Below, one piece after another: positions 34,464-43,673 of a stretch of DNA of 64,000 nt. Numbering within the stretch: the stretch's first letter is position 1; the number at the start of each line of letters is the position of its first letter. This DNA comes from Nitrososphaera sp. (GTDB lineage Archaea > Thermoproteota > Nitrososphaeria > Nitrososphaerales > Nitrososphaeraceae): assembly GCA_029263715.1 (NCBI GenBank), contig JAJUFP010000007.1:62001-126000 (forward strand). Reading direction: 5' to 3'. A program made the position numbers and the translations under genes. The notes below the pieces were generated by a model. It had not been told where the DNA came from and did no database searches. It was given only the letters and a program-made list of their open reading frames with translations.

Positions 34464-34809
34464 GCCTTTTTTTGTAGTAGGCAAAGTACCGGCGCAGGCT
34501 TTTTGTGTACGGCTCTATCATCTGGAATATCTCCTCGCTTTCCTCCTCTGTCAGCGTTCGCTTGTGCCTCTCAAGCATCAGGCCCTCTGCAAGGCCGGTG
34601 TAGTAGCCGGCCCGCTGCCCGTACAGAAAATCGTAGGCGCTGCTGCACTTCCAGACCTTCTTTAGTTTTGGTACCCGCCCCCTTGGAACCTTTGGTGCTG
34701 CCAGGTCGTTTTCTATAACGTACTGTACCATTTTTCTGATATCGCTGTCAAGCGGCAATTGAAACCGGTGTATGCAGGGCAGGCAAAAACCATTTCTGAA
34801 TCTCCGCAC
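34414..34809 (-). CDS. conserved-looking basic protein of unknown function
   Basis: 131 residues (GTG start; ATG at 34731 is an alternative). An N-terminal CLPCIH with a later WKCSS could bind a metal. The core FLYGQRAGYYTGLAEGLMLE and EIFQMIEPYTKSLRRYFAYY is helical and aromatic, and the tail is very basic. Its 3' end overlaps the convergent PEFG gene by 50 nt, an unusually long overlap in which the basic tail is encoded. Confidence 0.55.
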   Translation of the reverse strand: MRRFRNGFCLPCIHRFQLPLDSDIRKMVQYVIENDLAAPKVPRGRVPKLKKVWKCSSAYDFLYGQRAGYYTGLAEGLMLERHKRTLTEEESEEIFQMIEPYTKSLRRYFAYYKKRPRPAGRTSGSKVSRRP

Positions 34810-34840
34810 AGATTTTTCAACATACGCCGGCTACCAACAT

Positions 34841-35458
34841 TCAGTTCTTTTTAGATGAGCCCGCTGATCCGCTTGCAGCATCACCTGATCCTTGACATGA
34901 ATCGTTTTCAATCGCATCTTGTACAATAGAGATGTACTGAATCGTGGATTTCTTCAATCTCTCCACCCTTGCCTGAAAATTGGCCGGATCGTTTCTTGCA
35001 CTGTCTGCGGCTTCTGCAAACTGAAGCGAGTACAGTTTGTAGATCATCTGGATCTGCGCCAGGTTCCCAAGAGCTTTGGCCGCGGTTTCAGAGATACGTT
35101 TCTGCTGGTTTGTAAAAAATATGGAGACAATCGAGCTAAGGCTCATACCGCCGGTTATCACGCTCAATTCACTCATCCCGCCTCCCTCAAAAGTAAAGTA
35201 GATGGAAGCTCCGAAAAGCACAAGCCCCATACCGACAAGGATGTAGCTTATCTTGTTTGTGCTGATGTATGCCCGCTGCACAAACCCTATCGTGCTGTAA
35301 AAGCTCTTGTCCATGTCACGCCACATGAGCCTGGCCTCATCAATACAGGAGGTCTGCTCTGCAACTTTTCTAATGGAAAGCCTGTCTAAAAACGAGCGGC
35401 GTCTTCTGTCTGACTGCCTTTCATGCAATTCGTTGCTGTCGTCCTTTAACGATTGCAT
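34841..35458 (-). CDS. two-helix membrane protein, TRADD-N-associated-like
   Basis: 205 residues. Two membrane helices (about 73-90 and 97-115), separated by FEGGGMSE, followed by a long helical cytoplasmic part (FFTNQQKRISETAAKALGNL, QMIYKLYSLQFAEAADS). This layout resembles the 2TM domain found next to TRADD-N-like domains in prokaryotic conflict systems, but the match is weak and no effector or NTPase gene is nearby. ATG with TAATATCC about 27 nt upstream. Confidence 0.55.
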   Translation of the reverse strand: MQSLKDDSNELHERQSDRRRRSFLDRLSIRKVAEQTSCIDEARLMWRDMDKSFYSTIGFVQRAYISTNKISYILVGMGLVLFGASIYFTFEGGGMSELSVITGGMSLSSIVSIFFTNQQKRISETAAKALGNLAQIQMIYKLYSLQFAEAADSARNDPANFQARVERLKKSTIQYISIVQDAIENDSCQGSGDAASGSAGSSKKN

Positions 35459-35621
35459 GCTGTATGTTGGTCGATGTGGGATATTAGACTTGGTAAAAAC
35501 GCTGTTCTATGCGTCAGACTCGACGCATACGCATTCTATATAGTTATGATGTATATCGCCTTATTATTACAATAAAGCTTGTAGATATTGAGATAATGAT
35601 GCTTGAGGGACGTTGTGGTGC

Positions 35622-35960
35622 CTATTTTTCGGATTTCTCGACTTCAACCGTGCATTTGGTCACTATTCCGGCAATCACCCCAAGGGCTGCAAGCCATGGT
35701 GCCAGAGCCAGCGTGGCAACGGCGCCAACAGCGCCCCATGTGACCGGGATGGATACTAGGACCTTGCCCTTGTCGTCCTTGACTACGATCCGCTTGACGC
35801 TGGCGTCGCGTACTATCTCCTTGACTTTTCCAACCAGCCCCTCGGCTGAGACCTGGTAGACATCCTTTTTCAGTCCCGCCTGGGTTCCACAGTTTGAGCA
35901 GAATTTGGCATCGCTTGCCAGATCCGCTCCGCATTCGGTGCACTTGGCCATTACTGACAC
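35622..35960 (-). CDS. zinc-ribbon plus DUF4342-like protein
   Basis: 112 residues from GTG (ATG at 35951 is also possible); GATAAAAG lies about 25 nt upstream. An N-terminal zinc ribbon, KCTECGADLASDAKFCSNCG, is followed by a domain of the DUF4342 type: VKEIVRDASVKRIVVKDDKG, VLVSIPVTWGAVGAVATLAL (hydrophobic helix) and APWLAALGVIAGIVT. Probably a small membrane-associated protein; function unknown. Confidence 0.65.
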   Translation of the reverse strand: MSVMAKCTECGADLASDAKFCSNCGTQAGLKKDVYQVSAEGLVGKVKEIVRDASVKRIVVKDDKGKVLVSIPVTWGAVGAVATLALAPWLAALGVIAGIVTKCTVEVEKSEK

Positions 35961-36191
35961 GTATAGTATGCCAAGCTTTTATCGTTTCTGTCTTCTCAGC
36001 CGCTATCTGTAACCATGAACCTCATCGATTATCCTGTCAGAGTTCTGTACATAATAGGTAATTACAGATTCTGAAGACCGTTGAATAGCAAGAGAAATAC
36101 ACAGAATCCTAGTATGACATCGATGAGTAAAGTGTCACGAACCCTCTCCTAGGATTAACTACTGCTCTTACGCTTATCTTTGAACCTTTGG

Positions 36192-37403
36192 TTACCACTT
36201 TATTTTGTGATAACGCGTCGCCACGACAATTGCTCCAGTTATAGCTGCCATAACAAAAATGGTAATTGAACCAAATTCAGGAATAACCGTCGTACCTATT
36301 ACATCAATGGACATTGCATCCTTGGGATAGTTAAAGACAAGATGGCTTGCCTTGACAGGTGTAAAATCATCACCAACAGCCGATTCCACCTCTATTTCAG
36401 TATAGTTCTTCGTGAAAAATTGTTCTTCCGTAAAGCTTACAGGTTTTCCATCTGCAAGCACTGTGTAGCTGCCATTCAATAAGTCATGGGGTATGGTAAT
36501 TCTAAAGTATCCCTGCTCACCTGCTACCTCATTTCCGCCTTCGATATCTATGTGGATTTTCTTTTCCTCCTTGATAAAGAAAGTATCACATCTTGTAGCA
36601 TCTGTTATCAGGCGAATACTAAATTTCTCGCCTTCTTCTACAAAGGTCTTTTTGAAATCAAGCCTTGGAGGATAAGGATGACTGTGGACCATCAAAATAT
36701 CTGCCACGACGAATTCTACTTCTGTTGTGCCTGCTTTGATTGGAATGCGCATCGAGATCTGATCGCATGATGTAAAGAGATCGGGATTCTCAGGTATTCC
36801 ATCCACGAATACTGCTGGCCCATGATCCGTAAATGAGAGGGCATCGTATAGCCCTCTGGGAAAAATTAGACTTAGATATCCGTCTGCAGGTGATGTCACA
36901 CTTACGAGCACGTTTTGTATTTCAGGATTGATTCTAATGTCAGTAATTGAGCCACCATTGGTCATCTGGTATGCTAGAAGGTACGTCTTGTTTCCAACTT
37001 CGACATCAATTGTCGAAGACAAACTTTCAGGCTTGGAGGGCCCATCCATAACGTATGGATGTTCTGAATACTTGTTTGTTGCATACATATTGTTGATATT
37101 TTCGTTAACATCTAGACTTATGGAAGGATCTGACCACGCTTCATATCCTTTGAAAAGTATCGAGGATGATCGATTTTCTGTGGCGACATTCAAAACTGTT
37201 ATCGAGTTATCATCGTTTACAAGATACAATTTGTTTGATTGAGAATTGACGGTTATCGCAACAGGAATGGTATCGGTTGCAAAAGATCTAGGCGAGGCAA
37301 GAGTGTAAGCATCATGCCAGCTGGTTTGCACAATTACAATAAACATGATGAGACATCCAAAGAAAATACTCCGACTTTTCATCAGCGCGCTATGGTGTCT
37401 CAT
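36192..37403 (-). CDS. PEFG-CTERM-type surface protein
   Basis: 403 residues. Signal peptide to about residue 35. Just after it is one YVTN-type propeller blade (VAITVNSQSNKLYLVNDDNS, ITVLNVAT) that looks left over from a longer propeller. Beta-rich middle. The C-terminal module (FRITIPHDLLNGSYTVLADG, then IDVIGT) precedes VIPEFG, a hydrophobic helix and RYHKIKW. This copy has the exact PEFG form. Probably anchored or processed by an archaeosortase not encoded here. Confidence 0.8.
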   Translation of the reverse strand: MRHHSALMKSRSIFFGCLIMFIVIVQTSWHDAYTLASPRSFATDTIPVAITVNSQSNKLYLVNDDNSITVLNVATENRSSSILFKGYEAWSDPSISLDVNENINNMYATNKYSEHPYVMDGPSKPESLSSTIDVEVGNKTYLLAYQMTNGGSITDIRINPEIQNVLVSVTSPADGYLSLIFPRGLYDALSFTDHGPAVFVDGIPENPDLFTSCDQISMRIPIKAGTTEVEFVVADILMVHSHPYPPRLDFKKTFVEEGEKFSIRLITDATRCDTFFIKEEKKIHIDIEGGNEVAGEQGYFRITIPHDLLNGSYTVLADGKPVSFTEEQFFTKNYTEIEVESAVGDDFTPVKASHLVFNYPKDAMSIDVIGTTVIPEFGSITIFVMAAITGAIVVATRYHKIKW

Positions 37404-37448
37404 GATTGGTCAAATAGCAAAAGTACACCGAACCTTTTGAGCTTTTGG

Positions 37449-37907
37449 TTACTTTTTGGGCAGTACTACTATTACGGTACCACTCTCCCACGGTTGACCG
37501 TGGTAGCCAAACTCCCCGGGCTTGGTAAACGTATACTCAAAGGCTTCGCCGGGATTAAGGTACGAATGACGTTCCCCGATAAAAGATGACGCACCAAAAG
37601 TCGTTTCTCTGAAAAAGTCGGGGTCCTTGTCATCATCTGCTTCTATCCAGTGAGGAACAATGTCATTGTTTGTCCATCTGACCGTGTTGTTTACTCCGAT
37701 TACCACCTTGATTGTCTGCGGCTCGAAGGTTTTCCCGGAATTTGGATTGCTTGCGCCTTCTGGAATTACTACATCCGATACCTCGCTGCTAATGCCGGTT
37801 GCTGGCAATCTGGGGGTAGTGGGATTGCTCGTCATCAGGGTAAATACGACTACAATAGCAATGCCTGTAGCAAGACCCGCCGCTACTGGCGCTAGCATTC
37901 TAGCCAT
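37449..37907 (-). CDS. membrane-anchored cupredoxin-like protein lacking the copper-site Cys
   Basis: 152 residues. One N-terminal membrane anchor (LATGIAIVVVFTLM). The cupredoxin fold is evident (TIKVVIGVNNTVRWTNNDIV, PHWIEAD, FEYTFTKPGEFGYHG, GTVIVVLPKK). In plastocyanins the second half carries C-x-x-H-x-x-x-x-M; here only the His is present (GYHGQPW) and the whole protein has no Cys. Three His (PHW, ERH, GYH) could form a different copper site. Ammonia-oxidising archaea encode many cupredoxins for electron transfer; this one is unlikely to be a type 1 centre. Confidence 0.8.
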   Translation of the reverse strand: MARMLAPVAAGLATGIAIVVVFTLMTSNPTTPRLPATGISSEVSDVVIPEGASNPNSGKTFEPQTIKVVIGVNNTVRWTNNDIVPHWIEADDDKDPDFFRETTFGASSFIGERHSYLNPGEAFEYTFTKPGEFGYHGQPWESGTVIVVLPKK

Positions 37908-37972
37908 TGCAGCGCATTCTTATCTGAGCATTCTATTGAGTATTTGTCCAAACAGCTTTCGAACCTTCGGCC

Positions 37973-38980
37973 CTACTTCCGCCTTCTTAAGGTAATAAAA
38001 GCAATGATGCTTGCAATTGCTGCTCCAATACCAACCATGTACATAGAATTATTGATTTGATTCTGCTGCTCCACAATCTTTGGTCTTTCTTCGTTTGACA
38101 CTGGTATCTTGTGAATCCTTTTTTGCACTATTGCAGCATCGGCACAATCTTGCTCTTCAATACCCAGTTCCATACATTCTTTTAATTGCTCCATTGTTAG
38201 TGGTGTCTTTGGCTCAAGCAATGAACTATCAAAGGCGATGATGGTCAGTGATGTAGTTTCGGTATTGGTTTGACTATCCGGGATCAGACCGGACTTGTAA
38301 TGCGTATAAACTCCTCCGGTCTCATCATCTTGCATCTTTTGCAGTATTTCTGTAGCCCTCTTTGCGACATCCACTTCGTCTCCTCTGGCCAAATCCGCTG
38401 CTATCTTCCATAAAGCTACTTTGTACGTGCTGTAGCGGTCGCCATCTTCGGTATAGGCTTTGTCTTTGAATCCTGTGCCATCAAACATCCTTTGCCCTGC
38501 CAGATAGCATTCTGTGCTTTTTGCGTAGTCGCCTGTCTTGTAGTAATAGATAGCTTTGAGAAATGCAATATCTGCATAGTCGGTACACTGCAGCTCGCCA
38601 TCACCGGAAAAATCTGTATACCATATCTGGTCTGTGATGTTCTTGTTTATTGGCGCTAGAAACGCAGTGTCTTTTCCCAGTATTGCTCCGTAAGCAGATC
38701 TAAATTCAATACCATGAACCTCCTTGTAAGCCAGAACCGAGCTTGTGATATTTCCTGATATGGCCGGCGCGTAATCCCTTAGCACAATAGCTGCCAGCTC
38801 GTTATCAGACCAAAGCCAGTATTTCTCAATATGCTCATTTTCTCGAACCAAGCCTAGCGAAGCATTGTATTGTGATTTTATATAAGACTGAGCTTTCTGC
38901 AAGTCAAACACAGAGATGCCCACGAATGTCTGGATGGGAAGCACAAGTAGAATAACCATGAGCACTGCTGAAACGTTCAA
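37973..38980 (-). CDS. secreted, C-terminally anchored all-helical protein
   Basis: 335 residues from TTG (AAAATAGTATT about 26 nt upstream). N-terminal hydrophobic segment (1-22) and a C-terminal membrane helix plus RRRK (about 310-335). The middle is helical with repeats suggesting an alpha/alpha toroid (ADIAFLKAIYYYKTGDYAKS, YKVALWKIAADLARGDEVDV, and GGVYTHYKSG). This resembles glycoside hydrolase or terpene-cyclase-like toroids, but no catalytic motif can be named. Confidence 0.6.
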   Translation of the reverse strand: MNVSAVLMVILLVLPIQTFVGISVFDLQKAQSYIKSQYNASLGLVRENEHIEKYWLWSDNELAAIVLRDYAPAISGNITSSVLAYKEVHGIEFRSAYGAILGKDTAFLAPINKNITDQIWYTDFSGDGELQCTDYADIAFLKAIYYYKTGDYAKSTECYLAGQRMFDGTGFKDKAYTEDGDRYSTYKVALWKIAADLARGDEVDVAKRATEILQKMQDDETGGVYTHYKSGLIPDSQTNTETTSLTIIAFDSSLLEPKTPLTMEQLKECMELGIEEQDCADAAIVQKRIHKIPVSNEERPKIVEQQNQINNSMYMVGIGAAIASIIAFITLRRRK

Positions 38981-39118
38981 CTAATGGAATACTATTTTGC
39001 ACTGCAAGATAATGAAGATTTACGTTAGCTTAGGTGAAGATATTTGTTGCATTTGCAATCGTAATTGTCAACGGGGGAACCTTTTTAGCAATGGCCTAGG
39101 CAGTTAAAGGAAGACTTG

Positions 39119-39301
39119 ATGCGACGTGGCATTGACGAGTGCATACACTGTTCCCATCCGCGGTCTGTCCATTTTACCAACGATCTTCGGGGGCTTGGAA
39201 GCAAGGACATCGGTCAAGTGAAAAGTGGCTGCAGCTACGTTTCGTCAGAAGGCATACCATGCCCGTGTCCAGGTTTTAGGCCGACCACGTCAAGTCCTTG
39301 A
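39119..39301 (+). CDS. small Cys-rich protein
   Basis: 60 residues (TTG at 39116 or ATG at 39119). ECIHCSHPRSVHF, then SGCSYVSSEGIPCPCPGF: five Cys and two or three His suggest a zinc site. A CTTTTTAG box lies upstream. Its end overlaps the convergent next gene by 12 nt. Confidence 0.55.
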   Translation: MRRGIDECIHCSHPRSVHFTNDLRGLGSKDIGQVKSGCSYVSSEGIPCPCPGFRPTTSSP

Positions 39302-39550
39302 CCACCAGGACTTTTTCAGATGCGGGAATATCTCTCGGATCTCCTTCTTTACGTCCTTGGGCATGTTTCTGTCCTCGATTATCATGTGCAGGTCCTTTTC
39401 GGGGATGGCAAGTCCATTTGGGCTTATCTTGTAAAACCATTCAATGTCTTTTTCACTGATGACGTCAACAGACTTGCTGCAGCCCTTCATGCCGCAGTAC
39501 CGCAGATCCCTGCTGAAGCTGATGTGTCCGTCAGAACACCGATAGATCAT
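39290..39550 (-). CDS. small protein with Cys/His N-terminus
   Basis: 86 residues, ATG with CATTATTATCC about 27 nt upstream. CSDGHISFSRDLRYCGMKGC is a probable zinc-binding segment. The rest is helical (DVKKEIREIFPHLKKSW). Unknown function. Confidence 0.55.
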   Translation of the reverse strand: MIYRCSDGHISFSRDLRYCGMKGCSKSVDVISEKDIEWFYKISPNGLAIPEKDLHMIIEDRNMPKDVKKEIREIFPHLKKSWWSRT

Positions 39551-39856
39551 CGCACATGTCTTGTCGTTGGCGGATAATAATGGTTTTACAGTTCGACCAG
39601 TTCCGACCGCAATGCCAGCAGCCTTTTGACCGGTGCAGAATCACTTCTATTGTACAGGCTAATAACCCCCTAGAATATGTTTAACGACCGATGTCTGCAA
39701 ACCCCGGTTCTTGTTGTCTATCTGCTGAAGCAGTCAGTCGTAGTCTTTTGGCAAACAACAAAAGGTGTCTGCAGTCGATGTTGCCACCGCCGATACCCTG
39801 TTCTCTAAATAGTTCACGTATTTATGCAAAACGGCTATATCCATCTACAATTATGC

Positions 39857-40888
39857 ATGATCAGCATGGTTGCCGCGGAAGGCACGGTCTTTGTGGTTTA
39901 CGGGGCCATTGCCGCCGCGCTTTTCTTTGACTTTGTAAACGGATTTCATGATGCTGCTAATTCCATAGCAACCATAGTCGGCACGAGAATCCTGCGCCCG
40001 CTGCAGGCAGTCACACTTGCGGCCGCCGCAAATTTCGCCGGGCCCTTTGTCTTTGGGACTGCCGTTGCGGCAACCGTGGGCAAGGGGATAATCCAGCCAG
40101 AGTTCTCTACCATATACGTCATCCTTGCCGGGTTGATAGGCGCAATCGTCTGGGACCTTGTCACTTGGTGGTTTGGCCTCCCCTCGTCCAGCAGCCACGC
40201 CCTGGTAGGCGGCCTGGTGGGCTCAGCCCTCATCGCCGGGGGCGTCGAGGGGATCATATTTGGCGGCATAGAGCGGGTGCTCACCTTCATGGTTGTTTCT
40301 CCAACTATAGGATTTGCCATTGCCGCCGCCTTTTCTGTTGCAATCATGTACTTTTTCCGGCGCTCGCCGTCAACGAAGATCAACCGGGCCTTTGGAAAAC
40401 TGCAGATCCTTTCATCCGGATTTTTCTCCCTTACCCACGGAGCCAACGACGGCCAAAAGACCATGGGGGTGATAACCGCCCTCCTCATTGCCGGCGGGTT
40501 TCTTGAGGCAAAATCATTTCAAGTCCCCTTCTGGGTCATCATCACCGCTGCAGCAGCCATCGCATTTGGCACGTTCTTTGGCGGCTGGAGAATAGTCAAG
40601 ACCATGGCCTTCCGGCTTACCAACCTCAAGCCGTACCAGGGATTTTGCGCCGAGACCGGTGGCGGGGCAATCCTGACTTCCATGGCATGGCTGGGGATAC
40701 CGGTGAGCACGACCCATGCCATATCCGGCGCCATAATGGGGGCCGGTTCCACCCGCAGGCTGTCAGCAGTGCGCTGGGGCCTTGGCAAGAGAATAGTTTA
40801 CGCCTGGATCATAACCATACCGGCCAGCGCAGCCATAGCCGCGGCGGTGCTGTTGCTGATAAATGCTATTGTTGGCGTCCCGCGTTAA
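39857..40888 (+). CDS. pit: low-affinity inorganic phosphate transporter, Pit family
   Basis: 343 residues, about ten membrane helices. Both Pit signatures are present as an inverted duplication: FFDFVNGFHDAANSIATIVG near the start and SLTHGANDGQKTMGVITALL in the second half; also LPSSSSHALVGGLVGSAL and IPVSTTHAISGAIMG. It takes up phosphate or metal-phosphate with protons. A DUF47 (PhoU-like) gene follows downstream, the usual archaeal partner, although a small opposite-strand gene lies between. ATG at 39857 follows GTATTTATG at TATA distance. Confidence 0.93.
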   Translation: MISMVAAEGTVFVVYGAIAAALFFDFVNGFHDAANSIATIVGTRILRPLQAVTLAAAANFAGPFVFGTAVAATVGKGIIQPEFSTIYVILAGLIGAIVWDLVTWWFGLPSSSSHALVGGLVGSALIAGGVEGIIFGGIERVLTFMVVSPTIGFAIAAAFSVAIMYFFRRSPSTKINRAFGKLQILSSGFFSLTHGANDGQKTMGVITALLIAGGFLEAKSFQVPFWVIITAAAAIAFGTFFGGWRIVKTMAFRLTNLKPYQGFCAETGGGAILTSMAWLGIPVSTTHAISGAIMGAGSTRRLSAVRWGLGKRIVYAWIITIPASAAIAAAVLLLINAIVGVPR

Positions 40889-41075
40889 TAGAGCTGAAAC
40901 ACTGGTCGCAGCAGCGCTTGAGCATACTTACCTTGCCCTTTACAAAGACATCGTACGAGGCCTTGCCTACCTTGCAAAAGTCGCAGCTGATTACCCGTAG
41001 GCTCCGTATCGCTTCTGTGATCTCTGACGTGCTGATGATGTCAAGTTGTGAAAAGGCCGCGGCCGCGTTTGCCAT
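40866..41075 (-). CDS. small protein with two CxxC pairs
   Basis: 69 residues from ATG; CTCATAAG lies about 27 nt upstream. CDFC and CCDQC are separated by about 24 residues, a treble-clef or ribbon spacing. The N-terminal part is helical (AFSQLDIISTSEITEAIRSL). It overlaps the pit 3' end by 23 nt on the other strand. Probably real; function unknown. Confidence 0.5.
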   Translation of the reverse strand: MANAAAAFSQLDIISTSEITEAIRSLRVISCDFCKVGKASYDVFVKGKVSMLKRCCDQCFSSINAGRQQ

Positions 41076-41186
41076 GGTTGTGGGTCACCGGTCCCGACTT
41101 ATGAGCTAGATCTACATTATCTATATAGAATATGTAGGGGCAAAGCAATTGACTTCATATAGGCATCAATACAATGCCGGTCAGAA

Positions 41187-41822
41187 ATGAAGCAGGGCTT
41201 CATGTCATGGCTGCGTTCAACTGAAAACGACATAATTTCATCCATCGAGTCGCAGGGAGAGATTCTGCTCAAGGCTGTAAGCACCCTTGTAGAGATGATG
41301 TCGTCCTTTGACAGGGTCGTCGAGTACAAAACAAAGATCGAGGATCTGGAGCATGAGGGCGACAAGATCACCCACAACGTCTACACCTTGCTCAACAAGA
41401 GCTTTGTAACGCCGCTAGACAAGGAGGACATATCTGCGCTGACCGGCGAGATCGACCAGATAATCGACTACACCGACCGGTTGACAGGAAGCATCATACT
41501 TTTTGACGTAACATCGCCTACGGTGTACATGATCGAACTGGCCAAGATGCTGCTTTCGTCCACCCAGGAAGTCTATGCACTGACAAAGAAGCTGCGCGGC
41601 TTCAAGAACGCTGACGACCTGATAGAGCACTGCCACAACATCAGCCAGTACGAGCATGAGGCCGATGTCATCTACAGGACCGCGATAGCCCAGCTGTTCA
41701 AGACAAACGATGCGGTCCAGATAATAAAAATGAAGGAGATCTACGACATCTTGGAAGGCGCGCACGACCGGTGTGCCGACGTGGCCGACGTGTTTGAGGA
41801 CATTGCCCTAAAGTACGGCTAG
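41187..41822 (+). CDS. DUF47/PhoU-like phosphate transport partner
   Basis: 211 residues, all helical. Family motifs: IEDLEHEGDKITHNVYTLLN near 50, LDKEDISALTGEIDQIIDYT near 75, and the repeated ISQYEHEADVIYRTAIAQLF near 150. The E-HE-D positions bind metal in PhoU-type bundles. DUF47 proteins accompany Pit transporters and are thought to regulate them. Confidence 0.88.
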   Translation: MKQGFMSWLRSTENDIISSIESQGEILLKAVSTLVEMMSSFDRVVEYKTKIEDLEHEGDKITHNVYTLLNKSFVTPLDKEDISALTGEIDQIIDYTDRLTGSIILFDVTSPTVYMIELAKMLLSSTQEVYALTKKLRGFKNADDLIEHCHNISQYEHEADVIYRTAIAQLFKTNDAVQIIKMKEIYDILEGAHDRCADVADVFEDIALKYG

Positions 41823-41865
41823 ATGGCACAAACGGTGATATACTGCCGCCACGAAGCCGTATTGA

Positions 41866-42159
41866 ATGAGCGAACCCCTTCCTGAAGGTGTGAAATACCT
41901 TGTCAAGATAAACCCGGTGGAAAAGGCTCCCAAGCTGACCGACGAGGCCAAGGCCGAGCTCATATCGGTGGGGATGATGGATGAAAAAGGCAAGCTCAAG
42001 CTCAAGGGCGTGAGCCCCAAGATGCTCAAGCGCATGAAGCAAGAGTCTGTCAACTGCCCCGTGCTTAGCAAGGAGGTGGCCTTTGTCCAGTGCTACGTCT
42101 GCCGAAACTTTCACAGCCGGGTGTCCGGGCAGGTCTACTGCAAGGGCGACCCGCTTTAG
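41866..42159 (+). CDS. conserved-looking small protein
   Basis: 97 residues. N-terminal PEGVKYLVKINPVEKAPKLT, a basic middle (MDEKGKLKLKGVSPKMLKRM), and a C-terminal VQCYVCRNFHSRVSGQVYCK with three Cys and a His. It lies 37 nt before proS. Possibly nucleic-acid binding; family not recognised. Confidence 0.55.
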   Translation: MSEPLPEGVKYLVKINPVEKAPKLTDEAKAELISVGMMDEKGKLKLKGVSPKMLKRMKQESVNCPVLSKEVAFVQCYVCRNFHSRVSGQVYCKGDPL

Positions 42160-42195
42160 ACAAAACTTCATAAACCCTGCCAGAACTGTCTGCAG

Positions 42196-43644
42196 ATGTT
42201 GAGCGCAAAGGAAGCCGGCATCACCGTCAAGAAAAATGAGGATTTTAGCGATTGGTACACACAGGTGGTGCTCAAGGCCGGTCTTGCCGATTACGCACCG
42301 GTCAAGGGGTTCATCGTTCTTAGGCCGTACGGCTATGCCATCTGGGAGTCAATCCGTGACATCCTTGACAAAAGATTCAAGGAGACCGGGCACCAGAACG
42401 GCTTTCTTCCAGTGCTGATACCTGAAAGCCTGCTGGCGCGCGAAGAGGACCACTTTGCCGGCTTTACTCCGGAGGTGTTCTGGGTCACCAAGGCCGGGAA
42501 CAACGATATCGGCGAGAGACTGGCACTGCGGCCAACCTCAGAGACGCTGGCTTATTCCATATTCTCAAAATGGATAACCAGCTACCGGGATCTTCCCCTC
42601 AAGATCAACTTTTGGAACACGGCGCTGCGGGCAGAGATCAAGGCCACAAAGCCGTTTGTGCGGACGTCAGAGTTCCTCTGGCAGGAGGGCCACACAGTGC
42701 ACGCCACCAAGGAGGAGGCAGAAGAAGAAGTCAGGATGATCCTTGACATTTACCGGGAGCTGATTGAAGATTATTTGGCAGTTCCTGCCATCCGCGGGTA
42801 CAAAAGCGAGAAGGAAAAGTTTGTGGGCGCAGAGTACACCACCACGCTTGAAGGGATGATGGCCGACGGCCGGGCTCTGCAGATGGGCACGTCGCACCAC
42901 CTTGGGCAGAACTTTTCAAAGCCCTTTGACATCAAGTATCTGGGCAGGGATACTGCCGAGCATTTCGCCTGGCAGACATCGTGGGGCGTCTCATGGCGTC
43001 TTATCGGCGCAATAATCATGGTTCATGGCGACGACAAGGGGCTCATCTTGCCTCCCAAGGTCGCGCCCATACAGCTGGTAATAGTTCCAATCCACAAGGA
43101 CAAGGACGCCGAGCTGGTCAAGGGCAAGGCCGCCGAGCTTGCAGCAGAGCTGAAATCTGCAGAAATCAGAGTCCACCTTGATGACCGCGATGAGTACACT
43201 TCCGGCTGGAAGTTCAATGAGTGGGAGATGAAGGGCGTGCCCCTGCGCATAAACCTGGGGCCGCGGGACATAGAGAAGGGCCAGGTAGAGTTTGTCCGGC
43301 GCGACAGCCGAGAAAAGGTGCTATCAGAGCGAGGCAAGGCTATCGAGACGGCCAACCTGCTCTTGGGCAAGGTGCAGTCCGACCTGTTTGTGCGGGCAAA
43401 AAGCCTGCTGGACTCCCACGTTACAAGGCCTGCAAATTACGAGGAATTCAAAAAAACTCTCGACGGCAAGGGCGGCTTTGTGCCTGCCGGCTGGTGCGGA
43501 AACCCGGAATGCGAGGTGCGCATCAAGGAGGAGACTGGGGCCGATATTCGAGTTATACCCTTTGACCAGGCGGGGATGCCGGAAAACTGCATCCTATGCA
43601 ACGCACCATCAAAGAAGCTGGCATACTTTGGAAGGGCATACTAA
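42196..43644 (+). CDS. proS: prolyl-tRNA synthetase (archaeal/eukaryal type)
   Basis: 482 residues, the size of archaeal-type class II ProRS. Class II motifs: FVRTSEFLWQEGHTVHATKE (motif 2) and the GDDKGLILPPKVAPIQ segment before the anticodon-binding domain. The C-terminal zinc-like domain has CGNPECEV and CILCN, and the protein ends in Tyr, as archaeal ProRS does. It charges tRNA-Pro. ATG lies about 27 nt after TTCATAAA, so it is probably leaderless. Confidence 0.95.
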   Translation: MLSAKEAGITVKKNEDFSDWYTQVVLKAGLADYAPVKGFIVLRPYGYAIWESIRDILDKRFKETGHQNGFLPVLIPESLLAREEDHFAGFTPEVFWVTKAGNNDIGERLALRPTSETLAYSIFSKWITSYRDLPLKINFWNTALRAEIKATKPFVRTSEFLWQEGHTVHATKEEAEEEVRMILDIYRELIEDYLAVPAIRGYKSEKEKFVGAEYTTTLEGMMADGRALQMGTSHHLGQNFSKPFDIKYLGRDTAEHFAWQTSWGVSWRLIGAIIMVHGDDKGLILPPKVAPIQLVIVPIHKDKDAELVKGKAAELAAELKSAEIRVHLDDRDEYTSGWKFNEWEMKGVPLRINLGPRDIEKGQVEFVRRDSREKVLSERGKAIETANLLLGKVQSDLFVRAKSLLDSHVTRPANYEEFKKTLDGKGGFVPAGWCGNPECEVRIKEETGADIRVIPFDQAGMPENCILCNAPSKKLAYFGRAY

Positions 43645-43673
43645 TAAGGGATTGAACCAGAGCTAGTTTACAG

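Noticed and set aside
36106-36155. AATCCTAG/CTAGGATT inverted repeat between the DUF4342 and PEFG genes
   Set aside because: Eight-base arms with a loop of more than 30 nt are expected by chance, and no function is suggested by position.
37900-38000. Possible CRISPR-like or tandem repeats in surface-protein genes
   Set aside because: Repeats in this window are protein-level domain repeats; no regularly spaced DNA repeat array was seen anywhere.
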